This document shows positions 1 to 5,831 of a DNA stretch of 6,079 bases, in pieces. Positions within the stretch are counted from its first letter, which is position 1. The number at the start of each line of letters is the position of its first letter. The notes beneath the pieces are model-generated. The model was not told where the DNA came from. It saw nothing but the letters and a program-made list of their open reading frames with translations, and searched no databases. The stretch comes from an uncultured bacterium (GTDB taxonomy: Bacteria > Patescibacteriota > Minisyncoccia > SW-4-49-11), in NCBI GenBank assembly GCA_913060955.1, contig CAJXTH010000047.1, positions 1-6,079 on the forward strand. Direction: 5' to 3'. The translations under genes were made by a program, and so were the position numbers.

Positions 1-471
1 GCCGCAGTCCTCGACAGTGAAGGAAAGGGGGTAAAATATATTCAGATCCCGTGGGCAAAAGATGCAGAGGGAAAAGAACTCAAGACCTGGTTCACTACTG
101 ATGGATTGACACTTACCCAACATGTAGAGCATACTGGAGAAGGAGTTGTCTATCCCGTTACTGCTGATCCTTGGTGGACTAGAAGATGTAATGATTACGT
201 TGTATATTCATTTGAAGATACTTGGAATTACCAACAAAGAATTAATGCGGTTCCTACTGCATGTGGAGAGGCAATGGCGAGATGGAATACATATGATAGT
301 TATCATGAAGCTCTGTGGAAAGCAGGAACATGGGCTTCTGGACATGCGTACTGGTCTATGTATTATCAGTGGAGATGTCATGCAAACTTTGGTGTAATTG
401 AAGATTGGTGGAACGTTGAGGCTGCTCGACCAATAGTGCATGATCAATTCCACTTAAGTTGTAACCCATAA
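1..471 (+). CDS. C-terminal part of an extracellular DUF2599-like protein (candidate toxin C-terminus), 5' truncated
   Basis: The reading frame is open from base 1 to the TAA at 469-471 (156 residues visible), so the start and any signal peptide lie outside the window; the internal ATG at 106 falls within the conserved linker and is not a credible start. Residues 15-59 form a linker module (IPWAKDAEG, LTLTQHVEH, VVYPVTADPWW) of a kind I recall from secreted actinobacterial proteins ending in YPVxADP. Residues 60-156 form a Trp-rich domain with VPT, SMYYQW-RCH, WWNVEAARP and a final CNP; from memory these match the layout of DUF2599 (function unknown). Exactly four cysteines occur, all shared with the downstream copy, which suggests two disulfides and life outside the cytoplasm. 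The next gene, for a small membrane protein, begins three bases after the stop, so the two are probably co-translated. Action as a toxin is inferred from the locus layout only; the domain name is moderately secure. Confidence 0.7.
   Translation, partial: AAVLDSEGKGVKYIQIPWAKDAEGKELKTWFTTDGLTLTQHVEHTGEGVVYPVTADPWWTRRCNDYVVYSFEDTWNYQQRINAVPTACGEAMARWNTYDSYHEALWKAGTWASGHAYWSMYYQWRCHANFGVIEDWWNVEAARPIVHDQFHLSCNP
42..177 (+). repeat. Direct repeat, copy 1: conserved linker-coding segment
   Basis: This 136-base stretch aligns without gaps to 862-997 (constant offset of 820) with 7 mismatches by hand count, about 95% identity. It codes from IPWAKDAEG to the end of YPVTADPWW. Similarity stops abruptly upstream of base 42 and falls sharply after base 177, so the repeat marks the junction in front of the variable C-terminal domain. 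Confidence 0.9.
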
Positions 472-474
472 ATT

Positions 475-741
475 ATGTTTCCGTTACTATTTCTATTAAA
501 TGAAATATCAGCCTTCCCTCTAATTGTCATCCTTCTAATAACAGGGCGAAGGAGAACTATAATATTGGAAGTTATAAGTCTACTCCTCTTTGGTGTATCT
601 TGGGGATTAAGACTTATAGTAGTTGGTGAAGAAACAATGTTCTTCACTCCCATCTATACAGTAGCTCTTATATTTGTTTCAAACATATTGTCAATGTATG
701 TGATTGTCAAATCAGATAAAAGAAATAAAAATATTAGATAG
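475..741 (+). CDS. Small three-helix membrane protein, candidate immunity/partner protein 1
   Basis: The product is 88 residues and I do not recognise its family. Three hydrophobic segments are visible at about residues 3-23, 28-50 and 57-78. The first loop holds RRR (25-27), the second loop is acidic (GEET, 51-54) and the tail is basic (KSDKRNKNIR). By the positive-inside rule this gives N-terminus out, loop 1 in, loop 2 out, C-terminus in. The ATG lies three bases after the stop of the secreted-protein gene and has no Shine-Dalgarno sequence, so translation is probably coupled to that gene. Its position just after a variable C-terminal domain, repeated at 1316-1630 after the second copy, suggests an immunity protein or other dedicated partner. 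It aligns loosely with that second protein (shared LN, P, FG and a P-x-x-T before helix 3). Alternatives are a holin-like or transport accessory protein. It is probably a real gene, but its function is unproven. Confidence 0.6.
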   Translation: MFPLLFLLNEISAFPLIVILLITGRRRTIILEVISLLLFGVSWGLRLIVVGEETMFFTPIYTVALIFVSNILSMYVIVKSDKRNKNIR

Positions 742-745
742 GTGT

Positions 746-763
746 AATCTTGATATAAAGATT
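746..763. other. Small AT-rich hairpin after the first membrane-protein gene
   Basis: AATCTT (746-751) and AAGATT (758-763) are perfect inverted repeats around a six-base loop, beginning five bases after the stop at 741. A T-rich stretch follows at 771-785, though not directly. It could be a weak terminator between the two modules. The rest of 742-820 is AT-rich and holds only a poor -10-like TATAAA at 783-788; I see no convincing promoter for the second module. Confidence 0.25.
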
Positions 764-820
764 CAAATGGTTATCTTTTATTTATAAAAACATAAGTAAA
801 CCAAGTTCTTCTGAGTAAGT

Positions 821-1306
821 GTGAAGGTAATCGGAGCTAGATTCTACAAAAAAGAGCTGAATCAGATCCCCTGGGCAAAAGATGCAGAGGGAAAAGAACT
901 CAAAACTTGGTTCACTACTGATGGATTGACTCTTACCCAACATGTAGAGCATAATGTAAAAGGAGTTGTCTATCCCGTTACTGCTGATCCTTGGTGGCAA
1001 GGGAGATGTAATCAATACCTTCAATATTCATATAGAACATCGTGGGCTGGGAGAATGAAAATTAATGCAAAGCCAACAACTTGTGGATGGTATTTTGCTG
1101 GAGGTAACAATATATTTGATAGTTATCATTAATCATTATGGAGAGCTGGAACGTCTGCTTCGGGGCATGACTACTTGTCAATGTTTTATCAGTGGGAGTG
1201 TCACACCATATGGCGAGTGCAAAGAGAGTGGAATGTAGAAGCAGCGCGAAGAATTATGAGTTCTCAGGTAGAGCAATTCACTTACCAGTGTAATCCTCCG
1301 CTATAG
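821..1306 (+). pseudogene. Second DUF2599-like C-terminal module, orphan and interrupted by an in-frame TAA
   Basis: The frame starts at a possible GTG (821); an in-frame TGA at 812-814 prevents any longer N-terminus. The first residues show no signal peptide, so this is a C-terminal cassette without its carrier. Linker and domain follow the order of copy 1: IPWAKDAEG, VVYPVTADPWW, RCN, KPTTCG, then DSYH and a TAA at 1130-1132 where copy 1 has GAA (Glu). After the TAA the same frame stays open for 57 codons and keeps SLWRAGT, SMFYQWECH, WNVEAAR and CNP, ending at TAG 1304-1306. One G-to-T change explains the break. All four cysteines are preserved across both parts. With the standard code only a fragment of about 103 residues would be made. 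The intact remainder suggests a recent mutation, a strain variant or a base-calling error; as an orphan cassette it may have been silent anyway. No Shine-Dalgarno precedes the GTG. Confidence 0.75.
862..997 (+). repeat. Direct repeat, copy 2: conserved linker-coding segment
   Basis: This is the partner of 42-177, with 7 mismatches in 136 bases and no gaps. Homology begins abruptly at TCAGATCCC (862) with unrelated sequence before it, as expected if only the linker and C-terminal domain were duplicated or inserted. The near-identity could support recombination that swaps the C-terminal domain of the full-length gene. Confidence 0.9.
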
Positions 1307-1315
1307 CAAATAGAT

Positions 1316-1630
1316 ATGAAAACTAGTATCTTTGTCTTGTACTACCTAAGTTTCTTTCTAAATTGGCTGTTAATTTTACCTGGAAGTGTAATTATTGTTT
1401 GGCAAAAGCAAAAGATTCTTCTATATTTATTGGGATTAATTACTTTCTTTGGATCTCTAAGTCTTATTTCGATTACACCTCATGATCCAAATGGATTATT
1501 TCCGAGACCAGAATTCACAGCTATCACCATAATTGTTGCATGCGGAATTCAATTATTTGTAATCTTCATGAATATAAAGAATGCATATGATAAATACATG
1601 AGAAAGCAATACTCATCCGAAGGTAGTTAA
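1316..1630 (+). CDS. Small three-helix membrane protein, candidate immunity/partner protein 2
   Basis: The product is 104 residues, of no family I recognise. Hydrophobic segments lie at about residues 5-29, 34-53 and 67-86. The first loop is basic (KQK, 31-33), the second is a longer polar loop rich in proline (54-66, TPHDPNG) and the tail is basic (KNAYDKYMRK). The predicted topology, N-out and C-in with an external second loop, is the same as for the 475-741 product. The two align loosely along their length: LN near the start, P seven residues later, FG in helix 2, and P-x-x-T before helix 3. The gene begins nine bases after the stop of the broken second module, mirroring the first pair, and has no Shine-Dalgarno. 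The frame is intact although its upstream partner is broken, which fits an immunity gene kept for protection, but recent breakage would explain it as well. A strong terminator follows 11 bases after the stop. Confidence 0.6.
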   Translation: MKTSIFVLYYLSFFLNWLLILPGSVIIVWQKQKILLYLLGLITFFGSLSLISITPHDPNGLFPRPEFTAITIIVACGIQLFVIFMNIKNAYDKYMRKQYSSEGS

Positions 1631-1641
1631 GGATACATTCT

Positions 1642-1674
1642 ATAAAAGAGGAGCTGATTCAGCTCCTCTTTTAT
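1642..1674. terminator. Perfect 16-bp inverted-repeat terminator, probably bidirectional
   Basis: ATAAAAGAGGAGCTGA (1642-1657) and its exact complement (1659-1674) flank a single base; in practice the loop would be a few bases. The stem has a GC-rich core with an A tract on the left arm and a T tract on the right, the form of a rho-independent terminator that can work in both directions. It lies just after the accessory locus and before the rnhB promoter, insulating the two. Confidence 0.8.
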
Positions 1675-1686
1675 ATCTCCAGTATT

Positions 1687-1714
1687 TTTACTCCAAATAA
1701 AAGAATGCTACAAT
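1687..1714 (+). promoter_or_regulatory. Extended -10 promoter for rnhB-dprA
   Basis: TACAAT (1709-1714) matches the -10 consensus at five of six positions and is preceded by TGC (1706-1708), an extended -10. TTTACT (1687-1692) is a four-of-six -35 with a 16-base spacer. Transcription would start near 1721, leaving a leader of about 23 bases before the ATG at 1744. Confidence 0.55.
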
Positions 1715-1743
1715 AATATCAATTGCAAACAAAAACCGAATAC

Positions 1744-2388
1744 ATGACTGATTTACGAGCCAATGATCTTGCCATGATGGATGCTCTGGGGGTAGAGTAT
1801 TTGATTGGAGTTGATGAGGCTGGGCGTGGGCCGTTGGCGGGGCCGGTAGTTGCTTCGGCTGCGCTGGTTTCACGGGCTGAGCTTGAGGCAGAACTTGCTG
1901 AGGATGATCCCTTACATTGGGTGAAGGATTCCAAAAAAGTGACCGAACGACGACGGGGAATTGTCTTTGATCAGTCGCTTCCAAATTTTCAGCTGGGAAG
2001 TCACCAGGTTTCCCACGGACTGATTGATCAGATGAATATTTTGGAGGCGACGAAACTTGCCTGGCAGGAATCAATTGAACAGTTATTAGACGTAGTTCCA
2101 ATGGAAGCCTCAGTAGCAATCCTGATCGATGGTCATATTGGATTGGTGGAGGATATGTATCCAATCAAGCCAATTATCAAAGGGGATGGGATTCATTTTT
2201 GTATTGCTTTGGCTTCGATTCATGCCAAGGTTTCTCGAGACCGACAAATGCTTGAGGTTGCAGATCAATATCCAGAGTACGAGTTTGCCCGACACAAGGG
2301 CTACGGAACCAAGCTTCACCGGGAGGCGATCCAAAAGCATGGGCTCAGCCCTATTCACCGAAGGACCTTTTGTACCAAATTTATCTAG
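1744..2388 (+). CDS. rnhB: Ribonuclease HII
   Basis: RNase HII cuts RNA in RNA/DNA hybrids and nicks 5' of single ribonucleotides in DNA, in the cytoplasm. From the ATG at 1744 it has 214 residues, near the usual size (E. coli about 198). Visible motifs are GVDEAGRG at residues 22-29 (catalytic D24 and E25; the GRG recognises the RNA-DNA junction), DSKK (62-65), LIDGH with D129, KGDG with D148, the SIHAKVSRD helix and the HKGYGT segment near the end. The four catalytic acidic residues correspond to E. coli D16, E17, D108 and D126. The stretch between the PVVASA strand and DSKK (about 37-61) is longer and more acidic than in E. coli. An in-frame TTG at 1723 would add seven residues, but it lies only eight bases after the -10 box, at or next to the transcription start, so I prefer the ATG. 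dprA follows six bases downstream, probably on the same transcript. Confidence 0.95.
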   Translation: MTDLRANDLAMMDALGVEYLIGVDEAGRGPLAGPVVASAALVSRAELEAELAEDDPLHWVKDSKKVTERRRGIVFDQSLPNFQLGSHQVSHGLIDQMNILEATKLAWQESIEQLLDVVPMEASVAILIDGHIGLVEDMYPIKPIIKGDGIHFCIALASIHAKVSRDRQMLEVADQYPEYEFARHKGYGTKLHREAIQKHGLSPIHRRTFCTKFI

Positions 2389-2394
2389 GAATAT

Positions 2395-3495
2395 ATGAAC
2401 TCTGAACTTCTCGCACTTCACGCCTTTGCAACGCTGCCAGGTATTGGTGCGAAAAGTTTAGCTAAGATTCGCACACGAGGAGCTGAGAAGCTGTGGAGAA
2501 GTGGAAGGCTACAGGATTTTGAACAGGTAATGGGGGCCGGGAAACGGGCCTATGCTGCCTATGAGCAGTACACAAACCTTGATCGAGAGGATTATCTGAA
2601 AAGAGAGGAAGAATATCTAAATACTAACGGGATTCGACTGATTGATGCGTCAAGCTCAGAGTTTCCCCAAAGGTTAGCACAAATCAGCGTACCGCCAGCC
2701 ATGCTCTATGTAAAAGGAAGGATTCCTGACCTAGATCATGGATTGTCGGTAGTAGGAACCCGAAAGTTTACCGGATACGGTGAACGTGTCTGTCGAAGCG
2801 TTGTATATGATATTGCTCGATACGGAGTACCAATTATTAGTGGCTTAGCTCTGGGAATAGATAGTATTGCTCACAAAGCCTGTCTTGAAGCCGGCACTCC
2901 AACTGTGGCCGTGTTGGGTGGTGGACTTGACGACTCAGTCTTGTACCCCAAGTCCAATCGGGAGCTCGTGAATCGAATCATTGAAACAGGCGGAGCAGTG
3001 GTGAGTGAATTTCACCCCAAGATGCAACCTCGACGGGAGACCTTTCCGATGAGGAACCGGATTGTGGCTGGGATGTCCCGGGGAATTTTGGTGATTGAGG
3101 CTCCTCGGAAAAGCGGAACCATGATTACCGTAGAGCGGGCTTTAGAGGAAAACCGAGATGTATTTGCAATTCCGGGAAACATTGATCAAAAAACTGCCGA
3201 AGGAACCAATTATCTGATCAAGCAGGGAGCTACGGTAGTAACAGAAGCACAAGATATTTTGGATTGCTTTGGGTTAGATGCTACACTAAAAGAAGAATCG
3301 GTAGCCTCCTTTCCTCCGGGTCAGCAAGTGGTGATCACGGCTCTATCAACACAATCCATGAACCTGGAGCAGCTGGCAAGTTCAACTGGCCAATCAGTAG
3401 CAACGCTCATGACGACGCTTTCCCTGATGGAACTTACTGGAATTGTGATTGTAGATGGACATGGGGTGTATCAGCTACGAGGAAAGATTACGTAG
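2395..3495 (+). CDS. dprA: DNA-processing protein DprA (Smf), RecA loader in natural transformation
   Basis: DprA binds incoming single-stranded DNA in the cytoplasm, shields it and loads RecA. The 366-residue protein has the three-part layout of long family members. An N-terminal helix-hairpin-helix-like domain (about 1-65) contains LPGIGAKSLAKI. The DprA Rossmann fold (about 75-290) shows SVVGTRKFTGYGE (118-130), ISGLALGIDSIAHKACLEAG (148-167), VAVLGGGLD (171-179), YP (184-185), RNRIVAGMSRG (220-230), EAPRKSGTMITV (235-246) and IPGNI (259-263). A C-terminal winged helix (about 310-362) contains LEQLASSTGQSVATLMTTLSLMEL. The core glycines and SGT motif associated with DNA binding are intact. 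AGGA (2387-2390) overlaps the rnhB stop codon and lies four bases before the ATG, so translation is probably coupled. The order rnhB-dprA-topA resembles that in Bacillus, where other genes intervene. Confidence 0.96.
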   Translation: MNSELLALHAFATLPGIGAKSLAKIRTRGAEKLWRSGRLQDFEQVMGAGKRAYAAYEQYTNLDREDYLKREEEYLNTNGIRLIDASSSEFPQRLAQISVPPAMLYVKGRIPDLDHGLSVVGTRKFTGYGERVCRSVVYDIARYGVPIISGLALGIDSIAHKACLEAGTPTVAVLGGGLDDSVLYPKSNRELVNRIIETGGAVVSEFHPKMQPRRETFPMRNRIVAGMSRGILVIEAPRKSGTMITVERALEENRDVFAIPGNIDQKTAEGTNYLIKQGATVVTEAQDILDCFGLDATLKEESVASFPPGQQVVITALSTQSMNLEQLASSTGQSVATLMTTLSLMELTGIVIVDGHGVYQLRGKIT

Positions 3496-3515
3496 GTTGT
3501 ATACATTCATACCTC

Positions 3516-3584
3516 TGTCATTCCGGACTTGATCCGGAATCTCGTGATATGTCACAAAGATTCCCAATCAAGTTGGGAATGACA
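3516..3584. repeat. 69-base palindromic repeat element made of three hairpins
   Basis: Two 27-base arms (3516-3542 and 3558-3584) are inverted copies with four mismatches, ending in TGTCATTCC and GGAATGACA. Each arm is also a hairpin by itself: TTCCGGA/TCCGGAA (7 bp, loop CTTGA) in the left arm and TTCCCAA/TTGGGAA (7 bp, loop TCAAG) in the right. The middle holds GTGA/TCAC (3544-3547, 3552-3555). The arm differences are compensated within each small hairpin. It resembles the dispersed intergenic palindromes (REP or MITE-like) with GTCATTCC ends seen in various bacterial genomes; only one copy is in this window. It may also end the dprA transcript, though it lacks a T tract. Confidence 0.8.
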
Positions 3585-3609
3585 GACCTACCATCGAAAT
3601 CTCCGAAAA

Positions 3610-3638
3610 TTGACGAATACTCAAAAACCCGCTACACT
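3610..3638 (+). promoter_or_regulatory. Sigma70-type promoter for topA
   Basis: TTGACG (3610-3615, five of six to the -35 consensus) is separated by exactly 17 bases from TACACT (3633-3638, four of six to the -10). Transcription would start near 3645, giving a leader of about 20 bases before the ATG at 3665. It lies downstream of the palindromic element, so topA can be expressed independently of rnhB-dprA. Confidence 0.6.
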
Positions 3639-3664
3639 AACACACGACGTTAATAACACTTGCC

Positions 3665-5794
3665 ATGGCACAAACGCTCATTATTGTAGAGTCACCAACC
3701 AAAGCCAAAACAATTGGAAAATTTTTAGGACGCAAATACAAGGTGGTCTCATCTATGGGGCATATCCGAGATTTGCCCAAGTCCAAACTTGGAATTGACC
3801 CCGAGAAAAACTTTGAAATCTCCTATACTACTCCTACCAAGGCAAAGAAAACTGTAACCGAGCTTAAAAAGCTGGCCAAAACCGCTGAGGATGTAATTCT
3901 GGCAACTGATGAAGACCGTGAAGGAGAAGCTATCTCTTGGCATTTGGCTCAGATTTTGAAATTAGACCCAGCCAAAGCCAAGCGAATGGTGTTCCATGAG
4001 ATCACCAAGTCAGCAATCGAAGAAGCTCTGTCGAATCCTCGAACTTTGAACCAACATTTGGTAGATGCTCAGCAAGCTCGGCGTGCTTTGGACCGAATCG
4101 TAGGATACAAACTCTCACCATTCCTCTGGAAAAAAGTTCAGCGAGGCCTCTCTGCGGGACGTGTGCAGTCAGTAGCACTCCGGTTAATTGTAGAACGGGA
4201 GCGAGAGATCGAAGGATTTGATCCAGAAGAATACTGGAGTATCGAGGGACTATTTGGTCATGAAAAGACGGGAACAGAAATTCCAGCCACATTGACCCAT
4301 ATCTCAGATAAACGACTCGATAAATTTGCGCACCAGTCAGAAGGAGTGGTTACTCCGATCGTGGACGACATCAAATCTCGAGACTTTGAAATCACCGGAA
4401 TCGAGAAAAAAGATTCCAAGCGATCACCATATCCTCCGTTTATTACCTCAACCTTGCAGCAGGATGCCGCGCGGCGGTTGTACTTCTCGTCCAAGCAAAC
4501 CATGATGATTGCCCAGCAGCTGTATGAGGGTATCCCACTGGGATCTCGAGGACAAACTGGACTCATCACCTACATGCGTACCGACTCGACCTTCCTTTCC
4601 AAGCAGGCTTTAGACATTGCCAAGAAAGAACTCGAGGCACTCTACGGGAAATCTTACACCTTGGATAAACCACGGATGTTTAAGACCAAGTCAAAAAGTG
4701 CGCAGGAAGCTCACGAAGCTATCCGACCAACCGATCCAACCTTGCACCCAGATCAGATCAAAGAGTACCTGGACGATAAGCAGTTCAAACTCTACAACTT
4801 GATCTGGCGTCGATTTATGGCAACCCAAATGCCAGAAGCTCGGTTTGAAAATACAACTCTGGCAATCCAAGACACTAAGGATCAGACCTATACCTTTAGT
4901 GCCAAAGGAAAGATCCAGAAGTTTGACGGATTTATGAAAGTCTATGACATTTCATCAGAAGACGTTATTTTGCCAGAAGTAGCTAAAGGAGATGGACTTG
5001 AAACCAAAGATATTCATGGCGATCAGCATTTCACTCAACCTCCAGCACGCTACAGCGAAAGTACTCTGGTAAAGGCTTTGGAAAAGAATGAGATTGGACG
5101 ACCATCTACCTATGCCTCAATTATCTCGACTATCCTAGCTCGGCAATACGTCGAAAAGAACGATGACCGACGATTTGTCCCAACCGAAGTCGGAAAGATC
5201 GTAAACGATATGCTCGTTGCTCACTTCCCAAATATCGTGGATGTGGCATTTACTGCCAAAGTCGAAAACCAGTTTGATGAAGTCGCCCAAGGAAATGAAG
5301 ATTACCGACAGATGCTTGCCGATTTCTATGGGCCATTTATCAAGAACCTGGAAGAAAAAGAAGAATCAGTCGGACGACACCGAGAAATTCTGCATGATCG
5401 AAAGTGTCCAGAGTGTGGGCATGACTTGGAAATGAAACGAAGTCGCTACGGAAAGTTCATCGCTTGTACCAACTATCCTGACTGTAAGTTTACTGACAAA
5501 ACCGACGAGGAAAAGAAATTCGAAGCAGAAGTCGGAGGAGAGAAGTGTGAGAACTGTGAAGACGGAGTGATGCAAGTCAAACGTGGTCGCTATGGACCAT
5601 TCCTTGGTTGCTCAAACTATCCAGAATGTAAAACGATCAAAAAGATCGAGGATAAAACCGGAGAAACCTGTCCTCAGTGTAAGGAAGGAGAACTTGTCTG
5701 GAAAAAAGGAAAGAAGCGAGGCCGAAAATTCAAAGCCTGTAACCGCTACCCAGATTGTGACTACATCGAAAACGCCAAGAAGAAAAAAGAGTAA
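3665..5794 (+). CDS. topA: DNA topoisomerase I (type IA)
   Basis: TopA relaxes negative supercoils by cutting one strand through a 5'-phosphotyrosine link and passing the other strand. The 709 residues are close to the Bacillus size (about 690) and shorter than E. coli (865). The N-terminal Toprim domain (about 3-115) has E9 in LIIVESPTKAKTIGKFLG and the metal-binding D82, D84 and E86 in ATDEDREGEAISWHL. The catalytic tyrosine is Y303 in GLITYMRTDS, with R305 beside it. Further family motifs are RRALDRIVGYKLSPFLWKK (139-157), SAGRVQSVALRLIVERE (163-179), AHEAIRPTD (349-357) and EIGRPSTYASIISTI (476-490). Three C-terminal zinc ribbons are complete: C581/C584/C601/C607, C628/C631/C649/C655 and C669/C672/C692/C698. 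The tail is lysine-rich. No Shine-Dalgarno precedes the ATG, but the frame has its E9 motif at the standard distance from this start. The sequence shows no truncation. Confidence 0.98.
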   Translation: MAQTLIIVESPTKAKTIGKFLGRKYKVVSSMGHIRDLPKSKLGIDPEKNFEISYTTPTKAKKTVTELKKLAKTAEDVILATDEDREGEAISWHLAQILKLDPAKAKRMVFHEITKSAIEEALSNPRTLNQHLVDAQQARRALDRIVGYKLSPFLWKKVQRGLSAGRVQSVALRLIVEREREIEGFDPEEYWSIEGLFGHEKTGTEIPATLTHISDKRLDKFAHQSEGVVTPIVDDIKSRDFEITGIEKKDSKRSPYPPFITSTLQQDAARRLYFSSKQTMMIAQQLYEGIPLGSRGQTGLITYMRTDSTFLSKQALDIAKKELEALYGKSYTLDKPRMFKTKSKSAQEAHEAIRPTDPTLHPDQIKEYLDDKQFKLYNLIWRRFMATQMPEARFENTTLAIQDTKDQTYTFSAKGKIQKFDGFMKVYDISSEDVILPEVAKGDGLETKDIHGDQHFTQPPARYSESTLVKALEKNEIGRPSTYASIISTILARQYVEKNDDRRFVPTEVGKIVNDMLVAHFPNIVDVAFTAKVENQFDEVAQGNEDYRQMLADFYGPFIKNLEEKEESVGRHREILHDRKCPECGHDLEMKRSRYGKFIACTNYPDCKFTDKTDEEKKFEAEVGGEKCENCEDGVMQVKRGRYGPFLGCSNYPECKTIKKIEDKTGETCPQCKEGELVWKKGKKRGRKFKACNRYPDCDYIENAKKKKE

Positions 5795-5803
5795 AAAGTG
5801 GAT

Positions 5804-5831
5804 AACTCAGACCCCTCACCCGAGGGGAGTT
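5804..5831. terminator. Weak hairpin after topA
   Basis: CCCCTC (5812-5817) pairs with GAGGGG (5822-5827) around the loop ACCC, and AACT (5804-5807) can pair with AGTT (5828-5831) with a four-base bulge. It begins ten bases after the topA stop. Only three T residues follow, so termination would be weak. It overlaps the spacer of the next promoter and could also affect that promoter's activity. Confidence 0.4.

Noticed and set aside
42..997. An insertion sequence or transposon bounded by the 136-base direct repeats.
   Set aside because: No transposase, terminal inverted repeats or target duplication are seen; the repeats are protein-coding linker sequence in frame in both copies.
782..1024. 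Minus-strand frame opposite the second linker copy.
   Set aside because: The plus strand carries the linker conserved with copy 1 at DNA and protein level; the reverse frame shows no independent features.
821..1306. Reassignment or programmed readthrough of UAA to rescue the second module.
   Set aside because: UAA is the natural stop of copy 1, the second membrane gene and topA in this window, and no structured readthrough signal is apparent after 1132; a plain nonsense change is simpler.
1688..2164. A 158-codon open frame on the minus strand opposite rnhB.
   Set aside because: It lies almost wholly inside a clear RNase HII gene, its product is low-complexity and rich in Pro, Gln and Ser, and it has no recognisable motif; it is a mirror of rnhB codon usage.
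3516..3584. CRISPR repeats or a tRNA in the dprA-topA spacer.
   Set aside because: There is only one inverted pair with no regular spacers, and the hairpins do not form a cloverleaf with T-loop or anticodon signals.
3264..3653. Plus-strand frame across the end of dprA and the palindromic repeat.
   Set aside because: It overlaps the dprA winged-helix region in another frame and then runs through the palindrome and the topA promoter, so it is not a plausible gene.
4002..4569. Two minus-strand frames opposite topA.
   Set aside because: The topA frame is complete with all motifs; these are chance frames with no recognisable content.
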